Translations under genes and position numbers: made by a program | Part shown: piece after piece, positions 18,645 to 27,686 of the stretch | Layout of the letters: each line of letters starts with the position of its first letter | Position numbering within the stretch: position 1 is the stretch's first letter | Assembly (NCBI GenBank): GCA_028768545.1 | Contig: CP054838.1 | Span: forward strand, 4,894,665-4,958,664 | Source of the DNA: Desulfobacter sp. | GTDB lineage: Bacteria; Desulfobacterota; Desulfobacteria; Desulfobacterales; Desulfobacteraceae | Direction of reading: 5' to 3' | DNA length: 64,000 bases | Notes under the pieces: model-generated | What the model was told of the DNA's origin: nothing | Databases searched by the model: none | Seen by the model: the letters and a program-made list of their open reading frames with translations, nothing else

Positions 18645-19202
18645 ATGTTCGGTCTTAATTTGAGTTTTTTTAAAAAAAAAGAAAACTCCCCTGCCCAGGT
18701 CCCGAAAAAGGACCTGGGTATCCTTGTTTTTGAGAACACAAGCGAGGTGATCCAGGCAGAAAACTTTTTAAAATCCAAGGGATGGCAGGTCCGGGTGATG
18801 GGACCTCCCCCGGGAATTCAAAGCGGGTGTGACCTTGTTATTGAGTTTCCCCTCATTGAAAAACTTTTGCTGTTAAGGCAGTTAAGCCAGGCAGGCATCC
18901 CCCCCCTGGAAATGGTACCGGTGACCCATCCCCTGCTCCGGCCTGTGGATTTGTTTCACACCAAGGATTTCGGAGAGTATCTCATGGTCAGGGCCGCCAA
19001 TATGAAACTGACCATCCACAAGAAAACAAGACGCATTGTCAATGTCTCCGGCGGCGGATGCCCTGATGTGCCTTTTCTGGCCCAAAAAATGGTGGGGCAG
19101 CATCTGGACGAGGCCCCGAGGCCCGGAAAAATCGGACACACCCTTTGCGGATATGCCCTGGAAATTGCCCACAAGGAGATGATTCGCCAATGCTCGGAAT
19201 AG
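18645..19202 (+). CDS. DUF3343-containing putative Se/S carrier protein
   Basis: This protein has 185 residues. The N-terminal half holds a DUF3343-like fold (DLGILVFENTSEVIQAENFL, then GPPPGIQSGCDLVIEF). The C-terminal half has NVSGGGCPDVPFLAQKMVG and HTLCGYALEIAHKE, which give three well-placed cysteines. DUF3343 proteins are proposed sulfur/selenium carriers. The C-terminal extension goes beyond the usual 80-90 residues and may add a second site. It is followed with a 13-bp overlap by the kinase-like gene. Confidence 0.7.
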   Translation: MFGLNLSFFKKKENSPAQVPKKDLGILVFENTSEVIQAENFLKSKGWQVRVMGPPPGIQSGCDLVIEFPLIEKLLLLRQLSQAGIPPLEMVPVTHPLLRPVDLFHTKDFGEYLMVRAANMKLTIHKKTRRIVNVSGGGCPDVPFLAQKMVGQHLDEAPRPGKIGHTLCGYALEIAHKEMIRQCSE

Positions 19203-20062
19203 TCGGAACCGTTCCTGATGAGTCCTTTCCTTTGACCTGCGGCCGGATTCGCCTGGACGAAGAATTTATTGTGATCAAGGGCATAAAGGTGGCGATCAAC
19301 CGGGGCACCCCGGCCTTGATCGGTGCTGCCGTCAAAACCGGGCAGGTCCTGGGCCTCACCGAAATCAAAGGATTTCTGGTCGGGGATATCGGACTGGGCA
19401 AAGGCAGCCGTGCCCTTTACCATGACCTGACCCTCACCCTTCCCCAAATGAGATTAGACACCCTGGTATTTCATTATCTCCAGCCCGACGTGGACTGGCA
19501 CAACCGGGTGATCTTTGCCGTGGAGGAGATGGAAAAAAGGCCCAAGCTCATTGCAGATGCAGGCTTTATGTATGCAGCCAAAATGAGCGGCCAGGCCCCA
19601 TCCTATGACCTGTTCACCCCGGATGTGGGAGAGCTGGCCTTTCTGGCCGATGAAACAGCCCCCCATCCCTTTTACACCCGGGGGTTTATCCTCCACCAGG
19701 ACAACCAGGTCCCGGATCTGATTTCCCGGGCCCTGGAACACGGGAACGCCGCCCAGCATCTCATGGTCAAGGGCTCAACCGATTATGTGGTCTGCAAAGG
19801 AAAAATCATAGACTGCATCGACCAGCCCAGTGCCGATGCCATGGAGGCCATGGGCGGCACCGGCGACACCCTGACAGGTATTCTCTCTGCCCTGGTCCAG
19901 GCAGGCTTTACCATTCCTGAGGCCGCAAAGATTGCCGCCCTGACCAATCGCCTTGCAGGGGTTTCTGCCCAGCCCACCCCCGCCTCCCAGGTCATGGATA
20001 TTATCCGCCAGATTCCCCGGGCATTGACCCATGCCCTTGAAACCTTGAAAATATCCTTATAA
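19190..20062 (+). CDS. ribokinase-fold protein related to NAD(P)H-hydrate dehydratase
   Basis: This 290-residue protein starts MLGIVGTVPDESFPL at 19190 (AAGGAG about 12 nt upstream). The longer frame from 19145 lies wholly inside the previous gene. The signature AMGGTGDTLTGILSALVQAG near the C-terminus and TPDVGELAFLAD are those of the CARKD/NnrD and sugar-kinase superfamily. LIADAGFMYAAKM and HLMVKGSTDYVV support it. It is shorter than NnrE-NnrD fusions and has no epimerase domain. Linkage to yedE-tusA-DUF3343 suggests a role with that module, which is unusual for a repair dehydratase; the function is uncertain. Confidence 0.7.
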   Translation: MLGIVGTVPDESFPLTCGRIRLDEEFIVIKGIKVAINRGTPALIGAAVKTGQVLGLTEIKGFLVGDIGLGKGSRALYHDLTLTLPQMRLDTLVFHYLQPDVDWHNRVIFAVEEMEKRPKLIADAGFMYAAKMSGQAPSYDLFTPDVGELAFLADETAPHPFYTRGFILHQDNQVPDLISRALEHGNAAQHLMVKGSTDYVVCKGKIIDCIDQPSADAMEAMGGTGDTLTGILSALVQAGFTIPEAAKIAALTNRLAGVSAQPTPASQVMDIIRQIPRALTHALETLKISL

Positions 20063-20351
20063 AAGAATCAAAGACAGCCTGTGGACCCAAAGATGTACAG
20101 CCAAAGAGTCATAATGTTGATTCAACCGACAAAATATGGGGAGCTTAGCCCGCATATTTCACAAAACGTTTTTGCCTTAACGGCAAGCACAGACCGAAAA
20201 GCCCTAGTCCTTTACTGCGAGCGGACTGTAACCCAGCAGATGAGGTAAAACCCTTTGCCCGGAGGGTGAAATTTTGTATAATGGAAAACGACTTAAAAAA
20301 CGGCACAACCAAATTGTAATAATACAACTTTTTGGCAAGACACTTAAAATG

Positions 20352-21007
20352 TCATGAAATATTCGGGTATGACCTGAACACCCCCAGGGCCAGCATGGCC
20401 TGGGCCAGATAATAGGTCAGCATCACCCAAAGACTTGAATGGGGTATGGGGGTGACAAACCGGGTCCAGGCAATCAAAGAGTCGGAAATAATAAACACAA
20501 TGGCCCCGGCAATGACCATCCAATGATTATCCCGGCCAAGACAGGCAGAAATCCCCATACACAGGATCACCCCGAGATAAACATAAATGGGAACCATCAT
20601 CCCTTTGAGCCCTGGAAAAAGAAAGGCCCCAAACCAGAGGGTAAATACAACCATGCCCCCCATGACAAGCCCCCTGACAGGGGTCAGTTTTGGGCGGGCA
20701 AGAAAAAGGGCAATATAAAAACAATGGGCCAGGATAAAGGCCGCCATGCCCGCCTCAAAAAGACCGTCAAAAGGGAGCTCAAGCAGGATATCCCCAATGC
20801 CTGAAAAAAAAACCCCAAGCCCAAAAGCATCTTTGTTTTCCCCTTTAAATTTAAAAAGGCCCAAAGGGCCAGACAACCAATGGGAATGGTTTTTACAAGC
20901 CAGCTCAAGCTGTAGGGTCTTGAATCCAGGCTCAGCAAAAATGCCAGAGAAAAGATGAAAAATCCGAAAATCAGCATCCGGTTCAACTGCTTTTGATCTC
21001 CTGCCAT
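20352..21007 (-). pseudogene. YhhN/TMEM86-like membrane protein, frameshifted
   Basis: The N-terminal frame (from ATG 21007, MAGDQKQLNRMLIFGFFIF) and the C-terminal frame (ending 20352) together give about 218 residues with seven to eight hydrophobic helices, as in YhhN lysoplasmalogenase-like proteins. The two join at plus-strand A9 (20804-20812). One extra base there gives the continuous reading LGLGFFFSGIGDILLELPF, which contains the family's conserved GD pair. The frame used upstream of 21007 in the long antisense reading is not coding. It probably hydrolyses vinyl-ether lysolipids if intact. It is convergent with the kinase-like gene. Confidence 0.75.
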
Positions 21008-21180
21008 GGGCCCTCCGGTCTGTTATAAGAATTGTTAAATTCTGCGCTTGCCCTGCCTGACCTGTACAGACTATTATGTTAAGCTGTTTTTGCAAGATCT
21101 TTTTTACCCTAAAATCTGCAGACAGATTATGGGTAATCTTCCAAAGTTGATATTCCCCCAATGATGGTTAATTTAACCCC

Positions 21181-22201
21181 ATGAGAATCAAAGACAAAAC
21201 TATGATCTCCCGGGCCCTGCCCATGCCCCACCAAAAAAACAATAAATTTTATACCGATGTCAGCCCCATGATCATGAATTGGCACCAGACCCTGTCCGCC
21301 GCCATTGACTTTCTCTTTGAAAACAACAACCGGGTTCCCCAAGAAACCCTGCCGGTCATACAGACCGATCTGTCCCGATTTGCCTCAGGGGAGAAACAAG
21401 GATTTAACACCACCTGGCTTGGCCATTCTTCTCTGATGATCAATATGGATGGGTTTAAAATACTTCTGGACCCTGTGTTTGAACCCAAGCTCTCCATGGT
21501 CGGACCCAAACGGTTTAACGGACCCCTGCCCCTGGTTATTGAAGCCCTTCCCCCCATTGATCTTGTGATCATTTCCCATGACCACTATGATCATCTCAAC
21601 AAATTTTCCATCCAAGCCATCCAGGAGAAGACAGGCCTGTTCATGGTGCCCCTGGGCGTGGAAAAGCATCTGTCAGCCTGGGGGATGCCCCCCCCAAAAG
21701 ATCGTCTCCCTCAACTGGTGGGAGTCCCATGAGCCTCGAACAAGATTCAAGGTCACGGCAACGCCTGCCCGGCATTTTTCTGGGCGGGGTCTGTTTGACC
21801 GGAACCGGACCCTCTGGGCCTCCTGGGTGATTGAATCCCCTAACTACAAGATCTTTTTTTCAGGGGACTCAGGATATTTTCAAGGATTTGCCTTAATCGG
21901 CGAACAATTCGGCCCCTTTGACATGACCTTTCTGGAATGCGGAGCCTATAATCCGGCCTGGCACGGGGTCCACATGTACCCGGAAGAAACGGTAAAGGCC
22001 CACGAAGATCTGAAAGGAAAGATTCTCCACCCCATCCACTGGGGCACGTTCAACCTTTCCCTTCATTCCTGGTACGAGCCCATGATCCGGCTCAAATCAT
22101 CAGCAGAATCCGCCAACATTCCCATTGCCACCCCTGTGGCCGGCCAGACCATTGACTTAAAACACCTGGGCAGCCCATGGTGGGGAACACGATTACCATA
22201 A
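21181..22201 (+). pseudogene. UlaG/NAPE-PLD-like metallo-beta-lactamase-fold hydrolase, frameshifted
   Basis: The first frame (21181-21732) carries TTWLGHSSLMINMDGFKILL and the metal motif IISHDHYDHLNKFS. The second (to 22201) carries ATPARHFSGRG, NYKIFFSGDSGYFQGF, GAYNPAWHGVHMYPEE and ILHPIHWGTFNLSLH. They join at C8 (21688-21695). With seven C the reading becomes GMPPQKIVSLNWWESHE, continuous with family sequence, and a protein of about 339 residues. All metal ligands are present if the frame is corrected. The family acts on phosphodiesters or lactones; the substrate is unknown. It is probably a homopolymer miscall or a phase-variable tract. Confidence 0.85.
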
Positions 22202-22216
22202 GGGTGTTTCAAAACT

Positions 22217-22999
22217 TTAAATCCCCTTAAACTCTGCCGGGCGCCGCTCCATAAATGAATCCAGCCCCTCTTTGACATCCTGGGAGGCCATGATGGGCAA
22301 AAGATCAGGCAGCAGGCGCTCCACAGCGGCCTGTTCCCCTTTTATCCTGACAATCCGGGCAGACCTCAGGGTGGCGGCCACGCCTAAAGGGGCCTGTTTT
22401 GAAATGGTATGGGCAATGTTCAAGGCCCTGTCAAAGCCTTTGTTCTCGGGAACCAGCTCCTGGACCAGCCCCATTCGAAAGGCCTCTTGGGCGCTGATTT
22501 CATCTGCAGTCAAAAGATAGCGCATGGCATTGCCCCAGCCCACCTCCTGAAAGAGCCTGACCGTGGCCCTGCCCAACGGATAAATCCCCCGCTTGATCTC
22601 TATCTGGCCGAATCGGGCATCTTCCTGGGCCACCCTGATATCCGCAGCCAGAAGCAATTCAATACCAAGGGTCAGGCAGAGGCCCTGGACCGCCATGACC
22701 ACAGGTTTGGCCACCTGGCTTTCAGGATCCAGACCCAGAGGGTCCATGCCCTGATCGGGCAGTTCAGGGAAACTGCCCCGGGCAAAACAGGCCGACCACT
22801 GGGCCAGATCCAGGCCGGCTGTAAAATGATCCCCATGGGCGTACAAAAGTCCGCACCGGATTTCCGGGTCCCTGTGCAGTTTTCCATAGGCAGCACTCAG
22901 TTCCCTGTACATATCCAGGTCAAAGGCATTGATCTTTTCAGGCCGGTTCAGTCCCATGAGCAGGACATGGCCCTGGGTATTAACATCCACTTTGCTCAT
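22217..22999 (-). CDS. crotonase/enoyl-CoA hydratase family protein
   Basis: This 260-residue crotonase-fold protein has the first oxyanion segment GDHFTAGLDLAQW and the second GLCLTLGIELLLAADIRVA. These bind the CoA thioester. The usual second catalytic Glu lies in the segment QIEIKRGIYPLG, where a Glu is present in IEIKRG but not in the exact hydratase context, so the reaction (hydratase, isomerase or other) is uncertain. It is convergent with the metallo-hydrolase gene and follows the radical SAM gene by 35 bp on the same strand. Confidence 0.88.
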   Translation of the reverse strand: MSKVDVNTQGHVLLMGLNRPEKINAFDLDMYRELSAAYGKLHRDPEIRCGLLYAHGDHFTAGLDLAQWSACFARGSFPELPDQGMDPLGLDPESQVAKPVVMAVQGLCLTLGIELLLAADIRVAQEDARFGQIEIKRGIYPLGRATVRLFQEVGWGNAMRYLLTADEISAQEAFRMGLVQELVPENKGFDRALNIAHTISKQAPLGVAATLRSARIVRIKGEQAAVERLLPDLLPIMASQDVKEGLDSFMERRPAEFKGI

Positions 23000-23034
23000 A
23001 TCTTTATCCTTTTAAATGGTAAGGTTTCCCGGTT

Positions 23035-23958
23035 CTAAGATGGGGTAAAAAATTTGCCCTGGAAGGAATCTCTGGCCTCAAAGGTGTGCTGGATCATGTT
23101 AAAGGTTTCTCTGTACCGTCCGGCCCAGAGCGGTGCCACAAGTTCACTGCCATGGGGATCCCCTGTGATCCGCTGGATAATAATCTCTTTGGGCAGACGC
23201 TCCAGATAATCACAGACCAGATCCACATAGGCCTGCTGCTCCAAGGGAATATACCCGCCCTTTTGATAAATCTCATCCAAAGGGGTATTTTTAATCACGT
23301 AGAGCAGGTGAATCTTGACCCCGTTCACCCCAAGATCGGACAATACCTTTGCGCTGTCCATCATCATGGACCTGTCTTCTCCGGGCAGGCCCAGAATAAT
23401 ATGGGCGCAGGAATTAATCCCGCGGTTGACGGTCATGGCCATGGCCCGCTCAAAAGCTGTAAAATCATGGCCCCGGTTGATAAAATCCAGGGTGGTGTCA
23501 TGAACGGATTGAAGCCCGTACTCCAGCCAGACCAGATAATTTTGGGTATAGGACTCAATGAGTTCTATTTTTTCTAAATCCACGCAGTCAGGCCGGGTCC
23601 CGATGGCCATGCCCACCACCCCCTCACAGGAAAGAGCCTGGTCATACATAAACCGCATATGATCCACCGAGGTATAGGTGTTGGTATAGGACTGGAAATA
23701 GGCCAGAAATTTTTTGGCCTTGTACTTTTTCATCATGGGGATCTTGCCGGTCTCAACCTGGTCCCGAATGGAAATCCCCCTGGCAAAGGCCCCTGTACCC
23801 GAGCCCTTGGCATTGCAGTAAATACATCCTCTGGTGGAAAGTTTTCCGTCCCGATTGGGGCAGGTCAGGCCCGCATCCACTGAGATTTTCTGGACCCGCT
23901 CCCCGAACAAATGCCTCAGATAGGTATTATAATCCGAATACCGCTTTTCTTTTTCCAT
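23035..23958 (-). CDS. TIGR01212/YhcC-family radical SAM protein
   Basis: This protein has 307 residues. Near residue 31 the sequence LTCPNRDGKLSTRGCIYC gives the radical SAM cysteines with the long CxxxxxxxxxCxxC spacing typical of the TIGR01212 (YhcC) group. Further family blocks are YFQSYTNTYTSVDHMR, GTRPDCVDLEKI, WLEYGLQSVHDTTLDFINRG, ILGLPGEDRSMM and QRITGDPHGSEL. It binds a 4Fe-4S cluster and SAM. The substrate is not established; a tRNA or other RNA modification is often suggested. Upstream, about 255 bp separate it from the divergent mnmG. Confidence 0.92.
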   Translation of the reverse strand: MEKEKRYSDYNTYLRHLFGERVQKISVDAGLTCPNRDGKLSTRGCIYCNAKGSGTGAFARGISIRDQVETGKIPMMKKYKAKKFLAYFQSYTNTYTSVDHMRFMYDQALSCEGVVGMAIGTRPDCVDLEKIELIESYTQNYLVWLEYGLQSVHDTTLDFINRGHDFTAFERAMAMTVNRGINSCAHIILGLPGEDRSMMMDSAKVLSDLGVNGVKIHLLYVIKNTPLDEIYQKGGYIPLEQQAYVDLVCDYLERLPKEIIIQRITGDPHGSELVAPLWAGRYRETFNMIQHTFEARDSFQGKFFTPS

Positions 23959-24213
23959 CCTGATCCGGATCTCCTTGTTTATGAATTCACCTGTAACAAA
24001 CTGAAAATTAAATCTTGCATTGTAACCCTTTTTTTTTTATTTAGGTCCACCCTCTTCCTGCCGGGAACAAGTCGCCGGGTACAGCCTTTATCCGGCCCTG
24101 CGCCCTTTGATTACCTTACCCAATTTCACACAAATTTGCCAACATGATTTATTGGATATCTCCCAGGGCCCAGGTTGAATCTTGACCCCAAGCCCATAAG
24201 TATAGTATTTTAG

Positions 24214-26103
24214 ATGGTTATGAATTTTTATAAAAATAGATATGACATCATTGTCATCGGGGCCGGCCATGCCGGATGCGAAGCTGCCCTGGCTGCGGCC
24301 AGGATGGGGTGCGACACCCTAATTTTAACCATTGACATGGACAAGATCGCAGCCATGCCCTGCAGCCCCTCCATCGGGGGAATGGCCAAGGGACAGCTGG
24401 TCAAGGAAATTGACGCCTTGGGCGGGCAGATGGCAAAGGTTACGGATGCCTCAGCCATCCAGTACCGGACGCTCAATACCCGGAAAGGCCCGGCCGTTCA
24501 TTCCACCCGGACCCAGAACGATAAAAACCTATATTCCAGAAAGATGAAACAGGTGCTGGAAGAGGCCCCAAACCTTGACCTGAAACAGGCCATGGCCGAG
24601 AGCCTGATTCTGGAAAAAGACCAGGTCAAGGGCATCATTGACCAGACCGGATTTGAGTATTTTGCCCCCTGCGTCATCATTACCACGGGCACCTTTTTAA
24701 GGGGCACCGTCCATATCGGATCTTCAAAGATAGAGGCCGGACGGGCCGGGGAATTTTCATCCATAGGACTGGCAAAGGATCTTGAAAAAATAGGACTGAC
24801 CCTGGGGCGGATGAAAACCGGCACCCCCCCGAGGCTCCATGCCGACTCCATCGATTTTTCCATGTTCAATATCCATGGTTCAGATGAAATCCCAAAACCC
24901 TTTTCCTTTGGCACCCAAAAAATTAGTAACCCCATGCTGCCAAGTTTCATGGGAGAGACCAATCCCAATACCCATGAGATCATCCGAAAAAACCTGGAAT
25001 ATTCCGCCCTTTACGGGGGGCATATTAAGGGACAGTCTGCCAGGTACTGCCCCTCTTTTGAAGATAAGATCGTAAAATTTCCGGACCGGGACTCCCACCA
25101 TGTAATCCTGGAATACGAGGGCATCGACTCCAAGGAAATCTATGCCTCAGGCCTTGGAAACAGCCTTCCCCTTGAGATCCAGTACCAGGTGGTCCGATCG
25201 GTAAAGGGCCTGGAACAGGCGCAGATCATGAGACCGGCCTATGCCATTGAATACGACTATATCAATCCTTTAGAACTGAACTCAGGTCTTGAGACCAAAA
25301 AAGTGCAGGGCCTGTTTTTAGCCGGCCAGATCAACGGGACCTCAGGATATGAAGAAGCCGGTGCCCAGGGGCTATGGGCCGGAGTCAACGCAGGATGCCG
25401 GATCCAGAAAAAACAACCCTTTATCCTGGACAGGTCCCAGGCCTATATGGGGGTGATGGTGGATGATCTTGTGACCCGGGGCACAACGGAACCCTATCGG
25501 ATGTTCACCTCCAGAGCGGAATACAGACTATTGCTCAGGGAAGACAATGCCGATTTAAGACTTGCCCGACAAGGCTTTGAATACGGGCTGATTTCAAAAG
25601 AGGCATTTGAATTTGCCCGAGAGATCAAGTCCCAGACCCGGGCGGAGACCTTGCGGGTCAAACAGGCCGTGGTCAAACCCAGCCAGGCAACCAACGATTT
25701 TTTAACCGCAAATCTTACCAATCCCATCTCAAACGGGGTCAAAGCCGACCAGCTGATCAAGCGGGCAGAACTCAGTTATGATCTTGTCACCCAGCTTTGC
25801 CCCGGGCCAGACACGCTTCACCCAAGGGCTGCCCAACAGGTGGAAATTGAAATCAAATACGAGGGGTACATTAAACGGCAGTTCAATGAGATCAAAAAAT
25901 TCAAGGATTTGGAAAAAATCAGGATCCCAAAAAAATTTGCCTATGGAACAGCCCATGGCCTGTCCAATGAGATCAGAGAAAAACTCAGACAGATCCGGCC
26001 GACCTCCCTTGGCCAGGCCTCCCGCATGGACGGAATGACCCCGGCGGCCATATCCGTTCTCATGGTTGCCATTACGGCCTTCAGACAGAATAAAACCCCC
26101 TGA
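24214..26103 (+). CDS. mnmG: tRNA uridine-5-carboxymethylaminomethyl modification enzyme MnmG
   Basis: This 629-residue FAD enzyme works with MnmE to make the cmnm5 group at U34 of several tRNAs. The FAD-binding N-terminus IIVIGAGHAGCEAALAAARM is followed by PCSPSIGGMAKGQLVKEIDA and RTLNTRKGPAVHSTRTQND. The signature LFLAGQINGTSGYEEAGAQG lies near residue 370. The C-terminal MnmE/tRNA-binding helices end GLSNEIREKLRQIRPTSLGQ and ASRMDGMTPAAISVLMVAI. Length matches the family. Either ATG 24214 or ATG 24220 may be used. mnmE is not in the window. Confidence 0.97.
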   Translation: MVMNFYKNRYDIIVIGAGHAGCEAALAAARMGCDTLILTIDMDKIAAMPCSPSIGGMAKGQLVKEIDALGGQMAKVTDASAIQYRTLNTRKGPAVHSTRTQNDKNLYSRKMKQVLEEAPNLDLKQAMAESLILEKDQVKGIIDQTGFEYFAPCVIITTGTFLRGTVHIGSSKIEAGRAGEFSSIGLAKDLEKIGLTLGRMKTGTPPRLHADSIDFSMFNIHGSDEIPKPFSFGTQKISNPMLPSFMGETNPNTHEIIRKNLEYSALYGGHIKGQSARYCPSFEDKIVKFPDRDSHHVILEYEGIDSKEIYASGLGNSLPLEIQYQVVRSVKGLEQAQIMRPAYAIEYDYINPLELNSGLETKKVQGLFLAGQINGTSGYEEAGAQGLWAGVNAGCRIQKKQPFILDRSQAYMGVMVDDLVTRGTTEPYRMFTSRAEYRLLLREDNADLRLARQGFEYGLISKEAFEFAREIKSQTRAETLRVKQAVVKPSQATNDFLTANLTNPISNGVKADQLIKRAELSYDLVTQLCPGPDTLHPRAAQQVEIEIKYEGYIKRQFNEIKKFKDLEKIRIPKKFAYGTAHGLSNEIREKLRQIRPTSLGQASRMDGMTPAAISVLMVAITAFRQNKTP

Positions 26104-26111
26104 CATTCCCC

Positions 26112-26139
26112 TTGACTTAGGGAGGTTGAGGCTTATCAT
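26112..26139 (+). promoter_or_regulatory. candidate sigma-70 promoter of the J-domain gene
   Basis: TTGACT (26112-26117), a 16-bp spacer and TATCAT (26134-26139) lie in the 89-bp gap after mnmG, about 55 bp before the ATG at 26193. No sigma-32-like CCCCATTT box is seen. Confidence 0.4.
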
Positions 26140-26192
26140 TTATTTCACAAAACAATGAAATTTAACTTTAACTTTCGAGGATATATCCAATA

Positions 26193-27146
26193 ATGGCTGA
26201 AGATTATTATAAGATTCTTGGGCTGGGCAAAACCGCTTCTGCCTCAGAAATCAAAAAAGCCTACAGAAAACTGGCCTTAAAATACCATCCGGATAAAACC
26301 AAGGGGGATAAAGCCCTTGAGGATAAATTCAAAAAGATATCAGAGGCCTATGCCGTGCTCTCTGACCCGGAAAAAAAGAAACAATACGATACCTATGGGT
26401 CTGCCGATTTCCAGCAGCGGTTTTCCCAGGAAGATATTTTCAGAAATTTTGATTTCGGAGATATTTTAAAAGAATTCGGATTTGGCGGCAGCCGTGGCGG
26501 CGGCTTTTCCAGGGCCTTTAACCAGTCAGGCGGGGGGACCCGGGGAGGGTTTTCAGGCATGGACGGCAATCCTTTTTCCCAAAACATGGGCGGTGGTGGC
26601 TGAGGCAGCAGACAGGCCCCGGTCCGGGGCAAAAACCTGGAATATGAACTTCCCCTCACCTTAGAGGAGTTGATCAACGGCTGCAAGAAAACCATCACCA
26701 TCACCCAGAACGGCCAGGCCAAAGCGGTTGAGGTCAAAATCCCCAAAGGCCTGACCCCGGGAAAAAAAATACGGCTGGCCTCCAAAGGAGAACCCAGTCC
26801 CAATGGCGGGCCCGCAGGCCATCTGTATATCACGTCCAGACCTGCCCTTGCCCAGGGAATTACCATTGAGGAGAACAATATCCTCATGAACCAGGATGTC
26901 CGCCTCTCCCAGGCCCTTCTCGGGGATAAGATTGAGGTCACCACTCCAAGGGGCAGAACCATCAATCTCAACCTGCCCCAAGGGACCGGACACAAGGCAA
27001 AAATGCGCCTTCCGGGCATGGGCATCCCTTATATGAAAGGAAATGGTTGCGGAGATCTCTTTGTTGTGGTTAATATAAATATGCCTAAAAAATTAAACCA
27101 AAAACAGACCGACCTGATCACCCAACTCAAAAAAACAGGATTATAA
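26193..27146 (+). pseudogene. CbpA-type J-domain co-chaperone interrupted by in-frame TGA
   Basis: The frame is continuous from 26193 to 27146 (317 residues) except for TGA at 26601-26603 (codon 137). The N-terminal J domain has DYYKILGLGKTASASEIKKA and KYHPDKTKGD with the HPD motif. A Gly/Phe-rich linker ends GNPFSQNMGGGG just before the TGA. After it come GSRQAPVRGKNLEYELPLTL and two substrate-binding beta domains (VKIPKGLTPGKKIRLASKGE, INLNLPQGTGHKAKMRLPGM). There is no zinc finger, so it is CbpA-like and stimulates DnaK. The TGA could be a GGA-to-TGA mutation in the linker, a sequencing error or, less likely, a selenocysteine codon. A hairpin lies just downstream. Confidence 0.85.
26616..26630 (+). 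promoter_or_regulatory. hairpin 3' of the in-frame TGA, bSECIS-like geometry
   Basis: GCCCCG (26616-26621), loop GTC (26622-26624) and CGGGGC (26625-26630) form a 6-bp G/C stem. Eighteen nucleotides separate the TGA from the loop, and the loop starts with G, both within the loose bacterial SECIS pattern. GC-rich hairpins also occur by chance in such linkers, so this is weak evidence. Confidence 0.3.
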
Positions 27147-27153
27147 TCTAAAC

Positions 27154-27669
27154 ATGCCTGAATTCATCCCCCTGATTTCCCAAGAACAGATTCAAATAAA
27201 GGTTAAAGAAATCGGGAAGCAGATTGCCAGCGACTATAAAGGCCGGGACCTCGTGCTTGTAGGAGTGCTCAAGGGCTCTTTTGTCTTTCTCTCGGACCTG
27301 ACCCGGGCCATTAATATTGATCATGAAATTGATCTTATCGGGGCCTCTTCCTATGAAGGCACGACCTCCAGCGGGCAGACCGTATTTACCAAACAGCCGG
27401 ACCTTGAGCTTGAAGGCAGGGATATCCTTTTAGTGGAAGACATTGTCGATACCGGCCAGACCCTGTTTAAGATCGTGGAGTTTGTCCAGCTTTTAAACCC
27501 GCAATCCGTTAAAATTTGCACCCTGATCGATAAACATGAACGCCGGGAGGTGGAACTCAATGCGGATTATTCATGTTTTACCCTTGAAAAAGGTTTTATC
27601 GTGGGCTATGGACTTGATTATAATGAAAAATACAGAAACCTGCCTGCAATCTTTGATTTGAAATTATAA
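27154..27669 (+). CDS. hpt: hypoxanthine phosphoribosyltransferase
   Basis: This 171-residue type I PRTase converts hypoxanthine (and guanine) with PRPP to IMP/GMP. The PRPP-binding motif is ILLVEDIVDTGQTL (about residues 90-103). LVGVLKGSFVFLSDL forms the pyrophosphate loop, and FIVGYGLDYNEKYRNLPAI is the C-terminal base-binding segment. It is 7 bp after the J-domain gene and just ahead of the zinc-ribbon gene, so all three may be co-transcribed. Confidence 0.95.
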   Translation: MPEFIPLISQEQIQIKVKEIGKQIASDYKGRDLVLVGVLKGSFVFLSDLTRAINIDHEIDLIGASSYEGTTSSGQTVFTKQPDLELEGRDILLVEDIVDTGQTLFKIVEFVQLLNPQSVKICTLIDKHERREVELNADYSCFTLEKGFIVGYGLDYNEKYRNLPAIFDLKL

Positions 27670-27686
27670 GACAAGGGGGATGATTG

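Noticed and set aside
20063..20351. A structured RNA or small gene in the gap before the YhhN-like gene
   Set aside because: A short hairpin TTGCC/GGCAA and a 60-codon antisense frame are present, but nothing matches a family I know and the neighbours are convergent.
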